NCBI RefSeq assembly: GCF_000403455.2
Contig: NZ_KE159759.1
Location: 156,814 to 220,813, forward strand
Length of the DNA: 64,000 nt
Origin: Dorea sp. 5-2
Lineage (GTDB): Bacteria; Bacillota; Clostridia; Lachnospirales; Lachnospiraceae
Direction: 5' to 3'
A program made the position numbers and the translations under genes. Below are positions 35,407 to 44,978 of the stretch, piece after piece. Each line of letters starts with the position of its first letter. Within the stretch, counting starts at the first letter, position 1. The notes beneath the pieces are model-generated. The model worked only from the letters and a program-made list of their open reading frames with translations. It had not been told where the DNA came from and made no database searches.

Positions 35407-36117
35407 CTAATTATTCGGGTTAATACAATAATACCCCAAAGCCCGGCTGATGATCATCATCTCCCGCCGGATCTCTTCTCTTCTTCGCGCCGCGCCCTCA
35501 CTGCCGACATGATGGTCGAGCTGCCGGAATATTCCTTCCCGGATCTCAAGCTCTCTGTGAAGGAATCTCTCTAGCACAGGATGCTTCTTCTCCAGAAGAC
35601 GCTTCCCGAAAATATATTCACATTCCGCATATCTGGGCGACTCGCCGTGAACCGCGCGCATCATCGTATAGAATTTCCCGTCTTCTTCCACCATATCTTC
35701 ATCTACAATATCCATATGACGATCCAGAAGATATTTCCGCACCCTCCACACTTCTGACTGCGGCTGCAGCACACATGCCTTGAGCGTATCCACGATCCCG
35801 CTTCCTTCTTCAAGGATCCGGACGATCAAGCCGCCGCCCATCCCTGCCGCGATCATCGTATCCACTTCTCCTTGCTTCAGCGCGCTAAGCCCGTCCGACA
35901 GCCTCGTCTCGATCTTTCCTTTCAGCCCGTGCCCGATAATATGCATCCTGGCACGCTCAAGCGGTCCTCCGTTTACATCCATCGCGATCGCTTTCACGGC
36001 GATCTGCTGCTCCACCAGATAGATCGGTATGTACCCATGATCCGTCCCGACGTCTGCAACAGAGGCGCCCTCTGTCACAAGACCTGCAACCGCATAAAGT
36101 CTTCTTGATAGTTCCAT
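35407..36117 (-). CDS. trmK: tRNA (adenine(22)-N1)-methyltransferase
   Basis: The 236-residue SAM-dependent enzyme has LYAVAGLVTEGASVADVGTD with motif I, AIAMDVNGGPLERA, MIAAGMGGGLIVRIL and VLQPQSEVWRVRKYL, all typical of TrmK/YqfN. It methylates A22 of tRNA in Gram-positive bacteria. It follows rpoD by 13 bases, the same order as in Bacillus. Confidence 0.94.
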   Translation of the reverse strand: MELSRRLYAVAGLVTEGASVADVGTDHGYIPIYLVEQQIAVKAIAMDVNGGPLERARMHIIGHGLKGKIETRLSDGLSALKQGEVDTMIAAGMGGGLIVRILEEGSGIVDTLKACVLQPQSEVWRVRKYLLDRHMDIVDEDMVEEDGKFYTMMRAVHGESPRYAECEYIFGKRLLEKKHPVLERFLHRELEIREGIFRQLDHHVGSEGAARRREEIRREMMIISRALGYYCINPNN

Positions 36118-36130
36118 AGGCGCCTCTTTC

Positions 36131-37246
36131 TTAATCCAGATAATCTCTTAATTTTCTGCTGCGGCTCGGGTGGCGCAGCTTCCTGAGCGCTTTCGCCTCA
36201 ATCTGGCGGATACGCTCTCTGGTCACGTCAAATTCCTTCCCGACCTCCTCAAGCGTACGCGCACGTCCGTCATTCATGCCAAAACGTAATCTCAATACCT
36301 TCTGTTCCCTCTCCGTCAACGTATCGAGGACTTCATCCAACTGTTCCTTCAAAAGCGTCTGCGCCGCCGCTTCCGCAGGTACCGGCACATTGTCATCCTG
36401 GATAAAATCTCCCAGATGGCTGTCCTCTTCCTCACCGATCGGCGTCTCTAAAGAAACCGGTTCCTGCGAGATCTTAAGGATCTCCCGGACTCTCTCCACA
36501 GGCATGTCCAGTTCTTCTGCGATCTCTTCCGGCGTAGGCTCACGCCCAAGCTCCTGCAAAAGCTGCCTGGACACACGGATCAGCTTATTAATGGTCTCCA
36601 CCATATGGACAGGGATCCGGATCGTCCTTGCCTGGTCTGCGATCGCCCTGGTGATCGCCTGGCGTATCCACCAGGTCGCATAGGTACTGAACTTGAATCC
36701 CTTCTGATAATCGAACTTCTCCACAGCCTTTATAAGCCCCAGATTCCCTTCCTGGATCAGATCCAAAAACAACATACCGCGTCCCACATAACGCTTCGCT
36801 ATACTGACGACAAGCCTTAAGTTCGCCTCTGCCAGACGCTTCTTGGCATTCTCATCACCGTCAGCCATACGCCTCGCCAGATCCACCTCTTCATCCGCAG
36901 TAAGAAGCGGCACTTTTCCGATCTCTTTCAGATACATACGCACCGGATCTTCGATACTGATCCCGTCCGGAACAGACAGGTCCAGCTTCTCCATATCCAC
37001 GTCGTCTTCTTCCGAGATCAGAAGGTCAACGTCATCCAGGCCATCGTCATCATCCCCGCTGATACGCAGCACATCAATATTGTGTGTCTCCAAATACTCG
37101 AAGACCTTCTCCATCTGATCCGGCTCAAGTTCCATATCCGAAAAGAAATCATTGATTTCCTGTACTTCCAGTATGCTTTTCTTCTTCTTCCCCAGAGATA
37201 TCAGTTCCTTTAATTTCTCTTCAAATTTCACTATGTTTTCTTCCAT
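36131..37246 (-). CDS. rpoD: RNA polymerase primary sigma factor
   Basis: The 371-residue sigma-70 is complete: an acidic region 1.1-like N-terminus, region 1.2 ([17 protein letters not shown]), region 2 ([37 protein letters not shown]), region 3 ([12 protein letters not shown]) and region 4 ([37 protein letters not shown]). It follows dnaG by 39 bases, the classic macromolecular synthesis operon arrangement. Confidence 0.98.
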   Translation of the reverse strand: MEENIVKFEEKLKELISLGKKKKSILEVQEINDFFSDMELEPDQMEKVFEYLETHNIDVLRISGDDDDGLDDVDLLISEEDDVDMEKLDLSVPDGISIEDPVRMYLKEIGKVPLLTADEEVDLARRMADGDENAKKRLAEANLRLVVSIAKRYVGRGMLFLDLIQEGNLGLIKAVEKFDYQKGFKFSTYATWWIRQAITRAIADQARTIRIPVHMVETINKLIRVSRQLLQELGREPTPEEIAEELDMPVERVREILKISQEPVSLETPIGEEEDSHLGDFIQDDNVPVPAEAAAQTLLKEQLDEVLDTLTEREQKVLRLRFGMNDGRARTLEEVGKEFDVTRERIRQIEAKALRKLRHPSRSRKLRDYLD

Positions 37247-37285
37247 ATAGTGCCCATCCTCTCATTGCTTGCTTATATTTTATCC

Positions 37286-39061
37286 TTAATTAACAGAAAT
37301 ATGCAGTTTCCTAAGGTCCTCAAGCTCCCTTTTTGCATTCATCAGCTGCTGAAGCCCCCTCATATCCGTGGGTTCCAGGCATTTTGCAGCTTCGTCGATA
37401 CTGTGGCTCTTTACACGGACCACCGTCTCCTTAAGAGCCTTCTCCTGCTCCTTTGCCGTAGTCAGTTCCCGGATCTTCGTATGAAAGAGGCTTGCGACTT
37501 CCCTGTGCTCCTCTTCATCCGTAAAATGATTCATGATCTTCGCCGGGTTCACATCCCCCGCCGCATACTGGCTGTAGAGAAGCTCTGCAACCGTCCGGAA
37601 GAGATCGCCGGTGAAATCAGCCGGAGTGATATATTGCTCGATCTGCCGGAATATGGCTTCATCCTCGATCAGCCATGTCAGCAATATCTTCTGGGACTTC
37701 TTCATCCCATCCTCTTTTCCCTTCGCGCGCGGATTCGCCGTCTTGGGCCTCTCTGCCGGCTTCGCCTGCCCTGTCTGAACCGCGACCTTGCTTACCAGCC
37801 TGCGCAATTCCTCGTATCCTACGCGGTATGCCGCCGCCACCGCTTCTATGTAGTTATTGCGCTCGATCTCTTCATCGAATTCCGTAAGCCGCCTCGCCGC
37901 TTCCCGCATGAACCCGGTCTTCCCTTCCGGGGAAGCCATATCATAACTGCGCTCCAGTACCTCCAGGCTGAACATAAACCCATTCCTTGCGTCACGGATC
38001 CTCTCCTTAAAAGCATCCGGGCCAAGGTTCTTGATGAATTCATCCGGATCCTTATACGGATCCATGCGGATGACCTTCGCAGTGATCCCCACTTCTTTCA
38101 GGATCGGGACTGCCCGCAGCGCCGCCCTGGTACCCGCCTCATCGCTGTCATATGTCAGATAAACCTCCTGCACATACCTCTTGATCAGCGAAGCATGCCC
38201 CGGCGTCAAAGCCGTTCCCAGGGATGCCACCGCATTGGTAAAGCCCGCCTGATGCAGCGAGATGACGTCCATATAGCCTTCGCACAGCAAAAAATACGGT
38301 TTCTTCGAACTCCGCGCCCTATGAAGCCCGTACAGGTTCCGGCTCTTATCGAAGATCATCGTCTCCGGGGAATTCAGGTACTTTGGCTTCCCATCCCCCA
38401 TAACACGGCCTCCGAAACCGATCACCCGGCTGTTCACATCCATGATCGGAAACATGACACGGTTCCAGAACTTATCACTGGCGCCCTGCCGTTCATCCAC
38501 ACTGATCAGCCCCGCCTTAGATATGTGCTCGGACGTATAGCCTTTGCTCTTCAGATACTGATACAGGTCGTCACTGTACTTATTCGAATACCCAAGTCCG
38601 AAAGCTTTGATCGTATCATCGCTCAGTTCCCGGTCTTTCAGATAAGAAAGCGCCCGGGCTCCCGGACCGCTCTTTAACTGGACATAGTAATACTGCGCCG
38701 CAGCCTTATTGATCTCCAACAGGATCGCTTTCATATCCGCCCGCTCTCTCGCTTCCCTGGAATATTCCTGTTGGGGAAGTTCCACTCCTGCGCGGTCTGC
38801 CAGGTACTTCAATGCTTCCGAGAAGGAATAATTCTCATATTCCATCAGGAACGTGAACACATTGCCTCCCGCGCCGCATCCAAAGCAGTAATACATCTGC
38901 TTCAACCTGCTGACAGAGAAAGAAGGCGATTTCTCATTATGAAACGGGCAGAGCCCGAAGTAATCCCTTCCCTTCTTCTGCAGCTTTACATATCCGGATA
39001 TCACGTCTACGATATCATTCTTAGATCTTACTTCTTCAATTACTTCATCGGAATAATACAT
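37286..39061 (-). CDS. dnaG: DNA primase
   Basis: The 591-residue primase shows an N-terminal zinc finger (CPFHNEKSPSFSV, YYCFGCGAGGNVFTF), the catalytic TOPRIM core (FGGRVMGDGKPKYLNSPET, FLLCEGYMDVISLHQAGF, VYLTYDSDEAGTRAALRA) and a C-terminal helicase-binding region. It makes RNA primers for replication. A 475-codon open frame on the opposite strand is a codon-bias shadow. Confidence 0.98.
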   Translation of the reverse strand: MYYSDEVIEEVRSKNDIVDVISGYVKLQKKGRDYFGLCPFHNEKSPSFSVSRLKQMYYCFGCGAGGNVFTFLMEYENYSFSEALKYLADRAGVELPQQEYSREARERADMKAILLEINKAAAQYYYVQLKSGPGARALSYLKDRELSDDTIKAFGLGYSNKYSDDLYQYLKSKGYTSEHISKAGLISVDERQGASDKFWNRVMFPIMDVNSRVIGFGGRVMGDGKPKYLNSPETMIFDKSRNLYGLHRARSSKKPYFLLCEGYMDVISLHQAGFTNAVASLGTALTPGHASLIKRYVQEVYLTYDSDEAGTRAALRAVPILKEVGITAKVIRMDPYKDPDEFIKNLGPDAFKERIRDARNGFMFSLEVLERSYDMASPEGKTGFMREAARRLTEFDEEIERNNYIEAVAAAYRVGYEELRRLVSKVAVQTGQAKPAERPKTANPRAKGKEDGMKKSQKILLTWLIEDEAIFRQIEQYITPADFTGDLFRTVAELLYSQYAAGDVNPAKIMNHFTDEEEHREVASLFHTKIRELTTAKEQEKALKETVVRVKSHSIDEAAKCLEPTDMRGLQQLMNAKRELEDLRKLHISVN

Positions 39062-39108
39062 AATCTACACCCTCATATATAATATTCGACAAAAGTATTC
39101 TATTTCCT

Positions 39109-40134
39109 TTAAATTTTCCAGGATTTTGGAATAAAATATTCTTCAAACTTTTTAATCGCATAAGTATCCGTCATTCCTGCTATGTAATCACATACGATCT
39201 GCTCCCTGCCCGCCTGTCCTCTCTCCATCATTCGAAGGAACTGCTCCGGCAGGAGTTCCAGATGCCGGATATAATACTCATACAATTTGGTCACCATATG
39301 GATCGCCTTCTCTTCCTCCCCCTTTGCGCCGGGATTCATATATACGTTCTGGTACATGAACTTCCGAAGTCCCAGCGTCGCCTCCATGACCTCCGGCGAC
39401 ATCCGGATCCCCGGATGATCCATACTGTGGATGATCACATCGTGGATCATCGTATCCAGCCGTATTCTGGTGGACGTCCCCAGAACCTTCCTGAATCTGT
39501 ACGGAATATCTTCTTCTTTCAGAAGATTCCCGCGGACCGCATCGTCGATATCATGGTTGATATATGCAATCTTATCTGACAAACGCACGATCTCGCCTTC
39601 TAACGTATGCGGCGTACAGCTGAACTTATGATTCCTGATCCCGTCCCGTACCTCCCAAGTAAGATTCAGCCCTTCCCCCTGTTTCTCTAAGCGCTCTACC
39701 ACCCGCACGCTCTGGTCATTATGCCGGAATCCCAACGGGCATACTTCGTTCAGCGCATACTCTCCCGCATGCCCGAACGGCGTATGCCCAAGGTCATGCC
39801 CAAGGGCGATCGCCTCCACCAGGTCTTCGTTCAGACGAAGCGCCTTGGCGATCGTCCGGGCATTCTGCGACACCTCCAGCGTATGGGTAAGCCTGGTCCT
39901 GTAATGATCTCCCTTGGGCAGCAGGAATACCTGCGTCTTCTGCTTAAGCCTCCGGAAAGCCTTACAATGGAGAATCCTGTCTCTGTCCCGCTGGAACACC
40001 GGGCGGATATCACACTCTTCCTCCTGCCGCTCCCTCCCTGCGGAATCGCGGCTTCGCATGGCATATTTACTTAAGAACTCATCCTCCCGAAGCTCCATCT
40101 GCTCCCTGATCGTTATCTTCTCATTTTCAAACAT
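39109..40134 (-). CDS. dgt: HD-domain deoxyguanosinetriphosphate triphosphohydrolase-like protein
   Basis: About 341 residues from ATG 40134. It has FRRLKQKTQVFLLPKGDHYR, RTRLTHTLEVSQNARTIA, and the HD motif AIALGHDLGHTPFGHAGE, then GFRHNDQSVRVVE and DKIAYINHDIDDAVR. These features define Dgt-like enzymes that hydrolyse dNTPs to nucleoside and triphosphate. It lies just upstream of dnaG, a frequent Clostridia arrangement. Confidence 0.93.
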   Translation of the reverse strand: MFENEKITIREQMELREDEFLSKYAMRSRDSAGRERQEEECDIRPVFQRDRDRILHCKAFRRLKQKTQVFLLPKGDHYRTRLTHTLEVSQNARTIAKALRLNEDLVEAIALGHDLGHTPFGHAGEYALNEVCPLGFRHNDQSVRVVERLEKQGEGLNLTWEVRDGIRNHKFSCTPHTLEGEIVRLSDKIAYINHDIDDAVRGNLLKEEDIPYRFRKVLGTSTRIRLDTMIHDVIIHSMDHPGIRMSPEVMEATLGLRKFMYQNVYMNPGAKGEEEKAIHMVTKLYEYYIRHLELLPEQFLRMMERGQAGREQIVCDYIAGMTDTYAIKKFEEYFIPKSWKI

Positions 40135-40190
40135 TTCCTTAACTCCTACTCGCAACAACACAGCCTTCCTGCAAAATATCATCCAGGGGC

Positions 40191-41717
40191 TTAATCCCGG
40201 ATCCGCTCCTCTATCGCATTGATCACAGTCTCTAATACCTTGATCCTTGCATAATATTTACAATTCCCCTCGACTACGATCCACGGCGCGCCCGGCGTAG
40301 ACGTCCGTATCAGCATCTCATTTACCGCATTCTCATACTGATCCCATTTCTCCCTGTTGCGCCAGTCCTCATCCGTGATCTTCCACTGTTTCTCCGGATT
40401 CTCCTGCCGCGCCTTGAACCTTCTTGCCTGCTCATCCTTATCGATCTGCATCCAGAACTTCAAGACGATCGCTCCTGCATCTGTCAGATCCCGCTCCATA
40501 GCATTGATCTCTTTATACGCCCTCTGCCATTCCTGCTTCGAACAGAACCCTTCGATCCGCTCTACCATGACTCTTCCGTACCAGGTCCTGTCAAATATCG
40601 TCACATGCCCGGCTTTCGGCATATCCGTCCAGAACCGCCAGAGATAATGATGGGCTTTCTCTATGTCGTTGGGCGAAGCGGTCGGATGCACCACATATCC
40701 CCGGGGATCCATTCTTTCTGTCAGCCGCTTGATCGCGCCGCCCTTGCCGCCCGCGTCCCATCCTTCGAATCCCAATACCACCGGAATCCGCCTGCGGTAA
40801 AGCTCTCCGTGCAGCTTCTCCATCTTCTTCTGTAATTTCTCCAGACGTTTCTTATACTCTTCTTTCGTATATGTAAGGCTTAAGTCCGCCTTCCCAAGGA
40901 TGGATTCCTTCTCTACTCCCATCCATACCTTCGCCTTCTCTTCCTTCGCATCCGCCGCACTGCCTTCCGCTCTCTTCGCTTCTTCCTTCTTCTTATTGCG
41001 CTTCCTTGCTTCCTCTACCTTCTCCGCCAATGTCTGCACTACGATCGCATAGATCTTAGCCGTCGCAAATCTTCGGTCCACCGCTTCTACGATATTCCAC
41101 GGCGCGTACTCCGTATCTGTCCGGGTCAGCATCTCTTCATTGACCGCCTGGTACTTCTCAAATTCTTTATTGCGTTTCCTGTCTCCCTCGCTCACTCTCC
41201 ATGCCGTCTCGTCAGATTCCAACAGTCTCTTGAACCGTTTCTTCTGCTCCTTCTTATCTATCGCAAGAAAGATCTTGATGACCGCCATACCGTCTGCTGC
41301 CAGCTGCTCTTCAAAAGAACAGATCGAACGGTACGCATCCGCAAGTTCACCTTTCTTTGTCTTCTTATCAAACCGGTCGATCAGCACCTTACGGTACCAG
41401 CTGCTGTCATAGATCGCGATCCTTCCTTTCGGCGGCATCTTCGTCCAGAACCTCCACAGGAACGGATGCATCCGCTCTTCCTCCGACTCATTCTTAACCG
41501 CGTACACCTCAAATCCTCTCGGATCAAGCGCTTTGATAAGTTCGCTGATCTGCACGCCCTTCCCGGACGCTCCATATCCCTCAAACGCGATCATGACCGG
41601 TATTCCCAACTCTCTGCACTCTCTCTGGAGTTTCCCAAGTCTTGGTTCTAATTCCGCCATCTTCTCCTTGTACTCCGTTTTGCTCAGTGATTTTGTTAAA
41701 TCAAGCTTTTCTAACAT
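40191..41717 (-). CDS. Two-domain PPK2 polyphosphate:AMP phosphotransferase
   Basis: About 508 residues from ATG 41717 (AAGGAGGAG upstream). It holds two tandem PPK2 domains: first Walker A IAFEGYGASGKGVQI with IAIYDSSWYRKVLIDR, second GFEGWDAGGKGGAIKRLTER with VTIFDRTWYGRVMVER. A lysine/glutamate-rich linker near residues 235-265 separates them. In two-domain PPK2 enzymes the C-terminal half is catalytic, phosphorylating AMP to ADP with polyphosphate. The second domain here is the more canonical, matching that. Confidence 0.9.
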   Translation of the reverse strand: MLEKLDLTKSLSKTEYKEKMAELEPRLGKLQRECRELGIPVMIAFEGYGASGKGVQISELIKALDPRGFEVYAVKNESEEERMHPFLWRFWTKMPPKGRIAIYDSSWYRKVLIDRFDKKTKKGELADAYRSICSFEEQLAADGMAVIKIFLAIDKKEQKKRFKRLLESDETAWRVSEGDRKRNKEFEKYQAVNEEMLTRTDTEYAPWNIVEAVDRRFATAKIYAIVVQTLAEKVEEARKRNKKKEEAKRAEGSAADAKEEKAKVWMGVEKESILGKADLSLTYTKEEYKKRLEKLQKKMEKLHGELYRRRIPVVLGFEGWDAGGKGGAIKRLTERMDPRGYVVHPTASPNDIEKAHHYLWRFWTDMPKAGHVTIFDRTWYGRVMVERIEGFCSKQEWQRAYKEINAMERDLTDAGAIVLKFWMQIDKDEQARRFKARQENPEKQWKITDEDWRNREKWDQYENAVNEMLIRTSTPGAPWIVVEGNCKYYARIKVLETVINAIEERIRD

Positions 41718-41799
41718 AATCTCCTCCTTAAATCCATGCAAATTTGTCCTGTCTCATCAGATTCCCTGCTCCTATTATACACCATATTTGCCATATATA

Positions 41800-41828
41800 T
41801 TGAATTATTTTGCAAAATACCTTATTAT
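41800..41828 (+). promoter_or_regulatory. Promoter of the zinc-ribbon/WG-repeat gene
   Basis: TTGAAT and TATTAT are separated by 17 bases on the plus strand, 45 bases before the ATG at 41874, in an AT-rich divergent intergenic region. GAGGGAA serves as ribosome binding site. Confidence 0.55.
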
Positions 41829-41873
41829 AATTAGCATAGTTAAAATGATTCAAAAGATAAATGAGGGAATGAT

Positions 41874-43859
41874 ATGTATTGCAAAAAATGCGGGATCAAA
41901 AATGCGGATGAGGCAAGGTTCTGCAAAATCTGCGGAACTCCGCTGTCTACAACTACTCTGGCATCATCTGTTTTCTCTAATACAGCCACAGCGGCTTCTG
42001 CCACAACACCAACATTCGCAGCAGAAAATGAACCACAGCCGAAGAAAAAAGAGAGCAGCCGAAAACTCTTTACTGCAGTTGGGATACTTCTTATAGTACT
42101 CGCCACATTCACAGCCATGATCATCATAATCCTTAATGACCAAAAGGAAAAACGCTATGAAGAAAATCTAAAAGCCGGTCACAGATACCTAGAAGATGAA
42201 GACTATGAAAAAGCCGCTGCCTGTTTTAACGACGCCATCGAAATAGACCCCAAACAAACAGAGCCTTATATCGGAATGGCGGATATATACCTGGTGCAGG
42301 AAGAATACGGAAAAGCCGAAAAAATATTAGAACTTGCTGAAAATGCCGCCGACAGCAAATCTATACAGAAGAATGCTGTAAAAATAGCAAACATAAAGAA
42401 AGCGATCCGCACAAAAAAAGAAGAAGCTTCCAGCATGGCTAATTTTACATGGGTCACAGAGCCGGAAATCGAAGCAGACGATATCTACTATACCGCTATG
42501 GGAGACGATGGCAAACACTCCTTAAATGAGATATACCGACAGTTCATGTCGCCATATGCGATCATACGAAAAGGGAATTCTTACGGTCTGATCGATTTAG
42601 ACGGAAATATGAAAGGCGGTATGGATTACAAGAGCATCACCGGTTGGAACGAACAATATCTTCTTGAAAGAACCGAACCAAAGTATGAAGACATTTATCA
42701 AAATAACTGGACACTCTACTACCTGGATACAGATCAGGAGGATCAGATCATACCCGCCGAAGGACTTGGCTGCGGTGTCGGATTCTATGCATATTACTAC
42801 AGCAACGGACTCCAATTGGCTGAAACCTATCTGTCACCTCAAGGAAGCTTAACATCAGCAATCCCACTTAAGCAGCTGAATGATATTCTTGGCGAAGACG
42901 AGCTGTTCGAATATAACTGGCTGGAAACTCTGCCGGGTTCCTACGGAATCTATCACGATCAAATGGTATCGGAATTCATTTATGACGAGTGCGGTTCCGC
43001 ATCGGAAGGCCTGTTGGCAGTCTGCCAGGACGGTAAATGGGGTTACGTCAATGAAGACGGAGAGACTATAATCCCAATGGAATACGACCCAAACTGGAAG
43101 CAGTTCATACCCCTTAACGGTTCTCTAGACCCTGACACGACAAAAGATTACTGTTACGCCGCTTCCAACGGCTATGTCACACTGTGCAAGGATGAGCAAT
43201 GGGAATTACGGGATCTTAAAGGAAACACCGTGATCTCCCCCGGAATCTTTGAAAAAATATGTCCGGTGTATGAAGACAGGTGTTGGGTCAAAAAAGACGG
43301 TAAATGGGGCGTAATTGAACTTACCATAAATACGGAAGACACCAATCCAGATGAGAAAGATAAAGAAAATGAGCAGCCAACAGACAAATTGATGGATCAA
43401 GCTGCATTTCAGGAAGCTGTAAATATGGAACATGTCCTGCATTATCTGGTAGATGATTATGATGGAGACGGAACGAACGAGGCTTTTGGAATAACCGGAT
43501 TTGTATCCGAGGGTTTTGCTTCAGAAGTGAAAATTTATTTTGTATCTTCTGATAACCAGATCACTTTATTAAAGGAAGATACACATGGAAACTTTAATGG
43601 TTCCTATGAAAGCAAGCCGAACAAATTCATCGCATGGGAAGAGCATGCTAACGGCTCAGGGAGTATCTCTTACATATATGGGGTAAAAAGCGGGAACGCA
43701 TATGAACCCCAAATCTCAGGAAAATACGGAGGATTTGGAGAGGAAAACGGAAAATTCCGGGGATATACCAGTGATTTTTCCAAAGGTTTTCATGATTACA
43801 TCTGTTCTTATTTTGAATTCGATGAAAGAACCAAAGAGTTTAAAAGTTATCTAGAATGA
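41874..43859 (+). CDS. Zinc-ribbon, TPR and WG-repeat membrane protein
   Basis: The 661-residue protein begins with a zinc ribbon (MYCKKCGIKNADEARFCKIC), a Thr/Ala-rich linker, one transmembrane helix (about residues 66-88), a TPR-like unit (LEDEDYEKAAACFNDAIEID), then several WG-type beta repeats (SYGLIDLDGNMKGG, KWGYVNEDGETIIP, QWELRDLKGN, KWGVIELT) and a C-terminal domain with a calcium-like loop DDYDGDGTNEAFG. It is plus-strand and apparently monocistronic or leads the DUF2871 genes. Such proteins are common but uncharacterised in gut Clostridia; an extracellular sensing or binding role is only a guess. Confidence 0.75.
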   Translation: MYCKKCGIKNADEARFCKICGTPLSTTTLASSVFSNTATAASATTPTFAAENEPQPKKKESSRKLFTAVGILLIVLATFTAMIIIILNDQKEKRYEENLKAGHRYLEDEDYEKAAACFNDAIEIDPKQTEPYIGMADIYLVQEEYGKAEKILELAENAADSKSIQKNAVKIANIKKAIRTKKEEASSMANFTWVTEPEIEADDIYYTAMGDDGKHSLNEIYRQFMSPYAIIRKGNSYGLIDLDGNMKGGMDYKSITGWNEQYLLERTEPKYEDIYQNNWTLYYLDTDQEDQIIPAEGLGCGVGFYAYYYSNGLQLAETYLSPQGSLTSAIPLKQLNDILGEDELFEYNWLETLPGSYGIYHDQMVSEFIYDECGSASEGLLAVCQDGKWGYVNEDGETIIPMEYDPNWKQFIPLNGSLDPDTTKDYCYAASNGYVTLCKDEQWELRDLKGNTVISPGIFEKICPVYEDRCWVKKDGKWGVIELTINTEDTNPDEKDKENEQPTDKLMDQAAFQEAVNMEHVLHYLVDDYDGDGTNEAFGITGFVSEGFASEVKIYFVSSDNQITLLKEDTHGNFNGSYESKPNKFIAWEEHANGSGSISYIYGVKSGNAYEPQISGKYGGFGEENGKFRGYTSDFSKGFHDYICSYFEFDERTKEFKSYLE

Positions 43860-43874
43860 AAAGGAGTCTTGAAA

Positions 43875-44297
43875 ATGAAAAAGTACCTTAATATTTCTCT
43901 GATCTACGCAATCGCCGCCATGGTTGGAGGCGTGTTCTACAGAGAATTCACAAAGTTCAACGATTATACGGAAAGTACGGCTCTTGGCAAAGTACATACA
44001 CATCTTTTTCTGCTGGGAATGGTTGTATTCCTTCTGACGGCTCTCTTCGCCGCCCAGGGCAGCCTGGAAGCATTCAAAACCTTCCGGATATTTATGTGGA
44101 CCTACAACATAGGCGTACCGCTTACTGCCGTCATGCTGGCTGTCCGCGGCATTACCCAGGTCCGCGGGCTTACGCTGTCTACCGGCGCTTCCGCTTCCAT
44201 CTCCGGGATCGCAGGCATCGGACACATCCTGACCGGCACGGGCATTGTGCTGCTGATCCTCTCTTTTAAAAAACTTGAAGAAGGGAGAAGATCATGA
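43875..44297 (+). CDS. DUF2871-family membrane protein
   Basis: The 140-residue protein has four hydrophobic helices; the start YLNISLIYAIAAMVGGVFYRE, the HTHLFLLGMVVFLLTAL segment with two histidines, and GIAGIGHILTGTGIVLL match DUF2871. Function unknown; the membrane histidines resemble heme-protein layouts. The ATG at 43875 has AAGGAG eight bases upstream; a TTG two codons earlier is not needed. It overlaps the ATG of the next gene. Confidence 0.8.
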   Translation: MKKYLNISLIYAIAAMVGGVFYREFTKFNDYTESTALGKVHTHLFLLGMVVFLLTALFAAQGSLEAFKTFRIFMWTYNIGVPLTAVMLAVRGITQVRGLTLSTGASASISGIAGIGHILTGTGIVLLILSFKKLEEGRRS

Positions 44298-44724
44298 GCA
44301 GGCCTTCCATTTTCCATGTGAAAAGCACACCCTGCTTGCCGTGGCAGGATGCGTCTGGCTGATCGCAGGGATCAATGTTACGAGACTCGGCATCCTGTCT
44401 TACATTAACCTTCCCAAGATCACGGCAATCCATATTCTGTTGTCCGCCGCCGTCTTCTGTGCTTTTGGAGCCATGTTCTTCAAGATGTGCCTCAAGCACA
44501 CCAGACGGATCCAAAGCTACCAGGAAACCTATCGCCCGGTGTGGCATTTCTTCGATCTAAAAGCATACCTGATCATGGCTGTCATGATGGGCGGCGGTAT
44601 CTGGCTGCGTTATTCCGGACTTGCGCCAGATGTATTCATCGCCGTATTTTACACCGGACTTGGCGGCGCGCTGGCATTGGCGGGGATACTGTTTGGATTC
44701 AAATCTATGGGAGTGGGAATATGA
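44275..44724 (+). CDS. Four-helix membrane protein, start region probably frameshifted
   Basis: The body (HFPCEKHTLLAVAGCVWLIA onward) has four hydrophobic segments and ends GILFGFKSMGVGI. I do not know its function. The best start, ATG 44294 in GGGAGAAGATCATG and overlapping the DUF2871 stop, is in a different frame and would end after 19 codons; the body's frame needs one more base near codon 3. So either a TTG at 44275 is used, or the gene carries a one-base deletion. Confidence 0.55.
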   Translation: MKKGEDHEQAFHFPCEKHTLLAVAGCVWLIAGINVTRLGILSYINLPKITAIHILLSAAVFCAFGAMFFKMCLKHTRRIQSYQETYRPVWHFFDLKAYLIMAVMMGGGIWLRYSGLAPDVFIAVFYTGLGGALALAGILFGFKSMGVGI

Positions 44725-44846
44725 CAGACAAACAAAGACTGAATGATCTAAATACATACATTCGGCAGGGAAAACCCGAACAAGCCGAAATCCATCCTTT
44801 CCGTGATGGGAATGTAACATTGAGACACCAGCAGAAAGCAGCGTAA
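44721..44846 (+). CDS. Small ORF resembling a Fic-protein N-terminus
   Basis: The ATG at 44721 overlaps the previous stop codon. The 41 residues begin DKQRLNDLNTYIRQGKPEQA, which is like the first residues of Clostridia Fic-domain proteins as I remember them, and then diverge. No Fic motif (HPFxxGNG) follows, although HPFRDGN occurs by itself right after. It is probably a remnant with an internal deletion joining the N-terminus to part of the Fic motif. Confidence 0.4.
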   Translation: MTDKQRLNDLNTYIRQGKPEQAEIHPFRDGNVTLRHQQKAA

Positions 44847-44896
44847 CAGCGGCAAACTGCTTTGTACACAAAATTTTTATATTTATAGGAACTTGG

Positions 44897-44925
44897 TAGT
44901 CAAAAACCATTAAGTAGTATATAAT
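44897..44925 (+). promoter_or_regulatory. Possible promoter of the SecB-like module
   Basis: A perfect TATAAT (44920-44925) lies 17 bases after TAGTCA, about 50 bases before the TTG start of the first module gene, in very AT-rich sequence. Confidence 0.45.
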
Positions 44926-44978
44926 AAAAACTAAGATTAGATATCGAATTTATTGTATGCACAAAAAGAGGAATAGAT

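Noticed and set aside
37250..38677. 475-codon open frame on the plus strand opposite dnaG
   Set aside because: It lies entirely antisense to an intact primase gene, has no ribosome binding site and its composition (His/Arg/Pro-rich) is a mirror of dnaG codon bias.
44850..44978. tRNA or small RNA before the SecB-like module
   Set aside because: The sequence is AT-rich with promoter-like elements but no cloverleaf or terminator.
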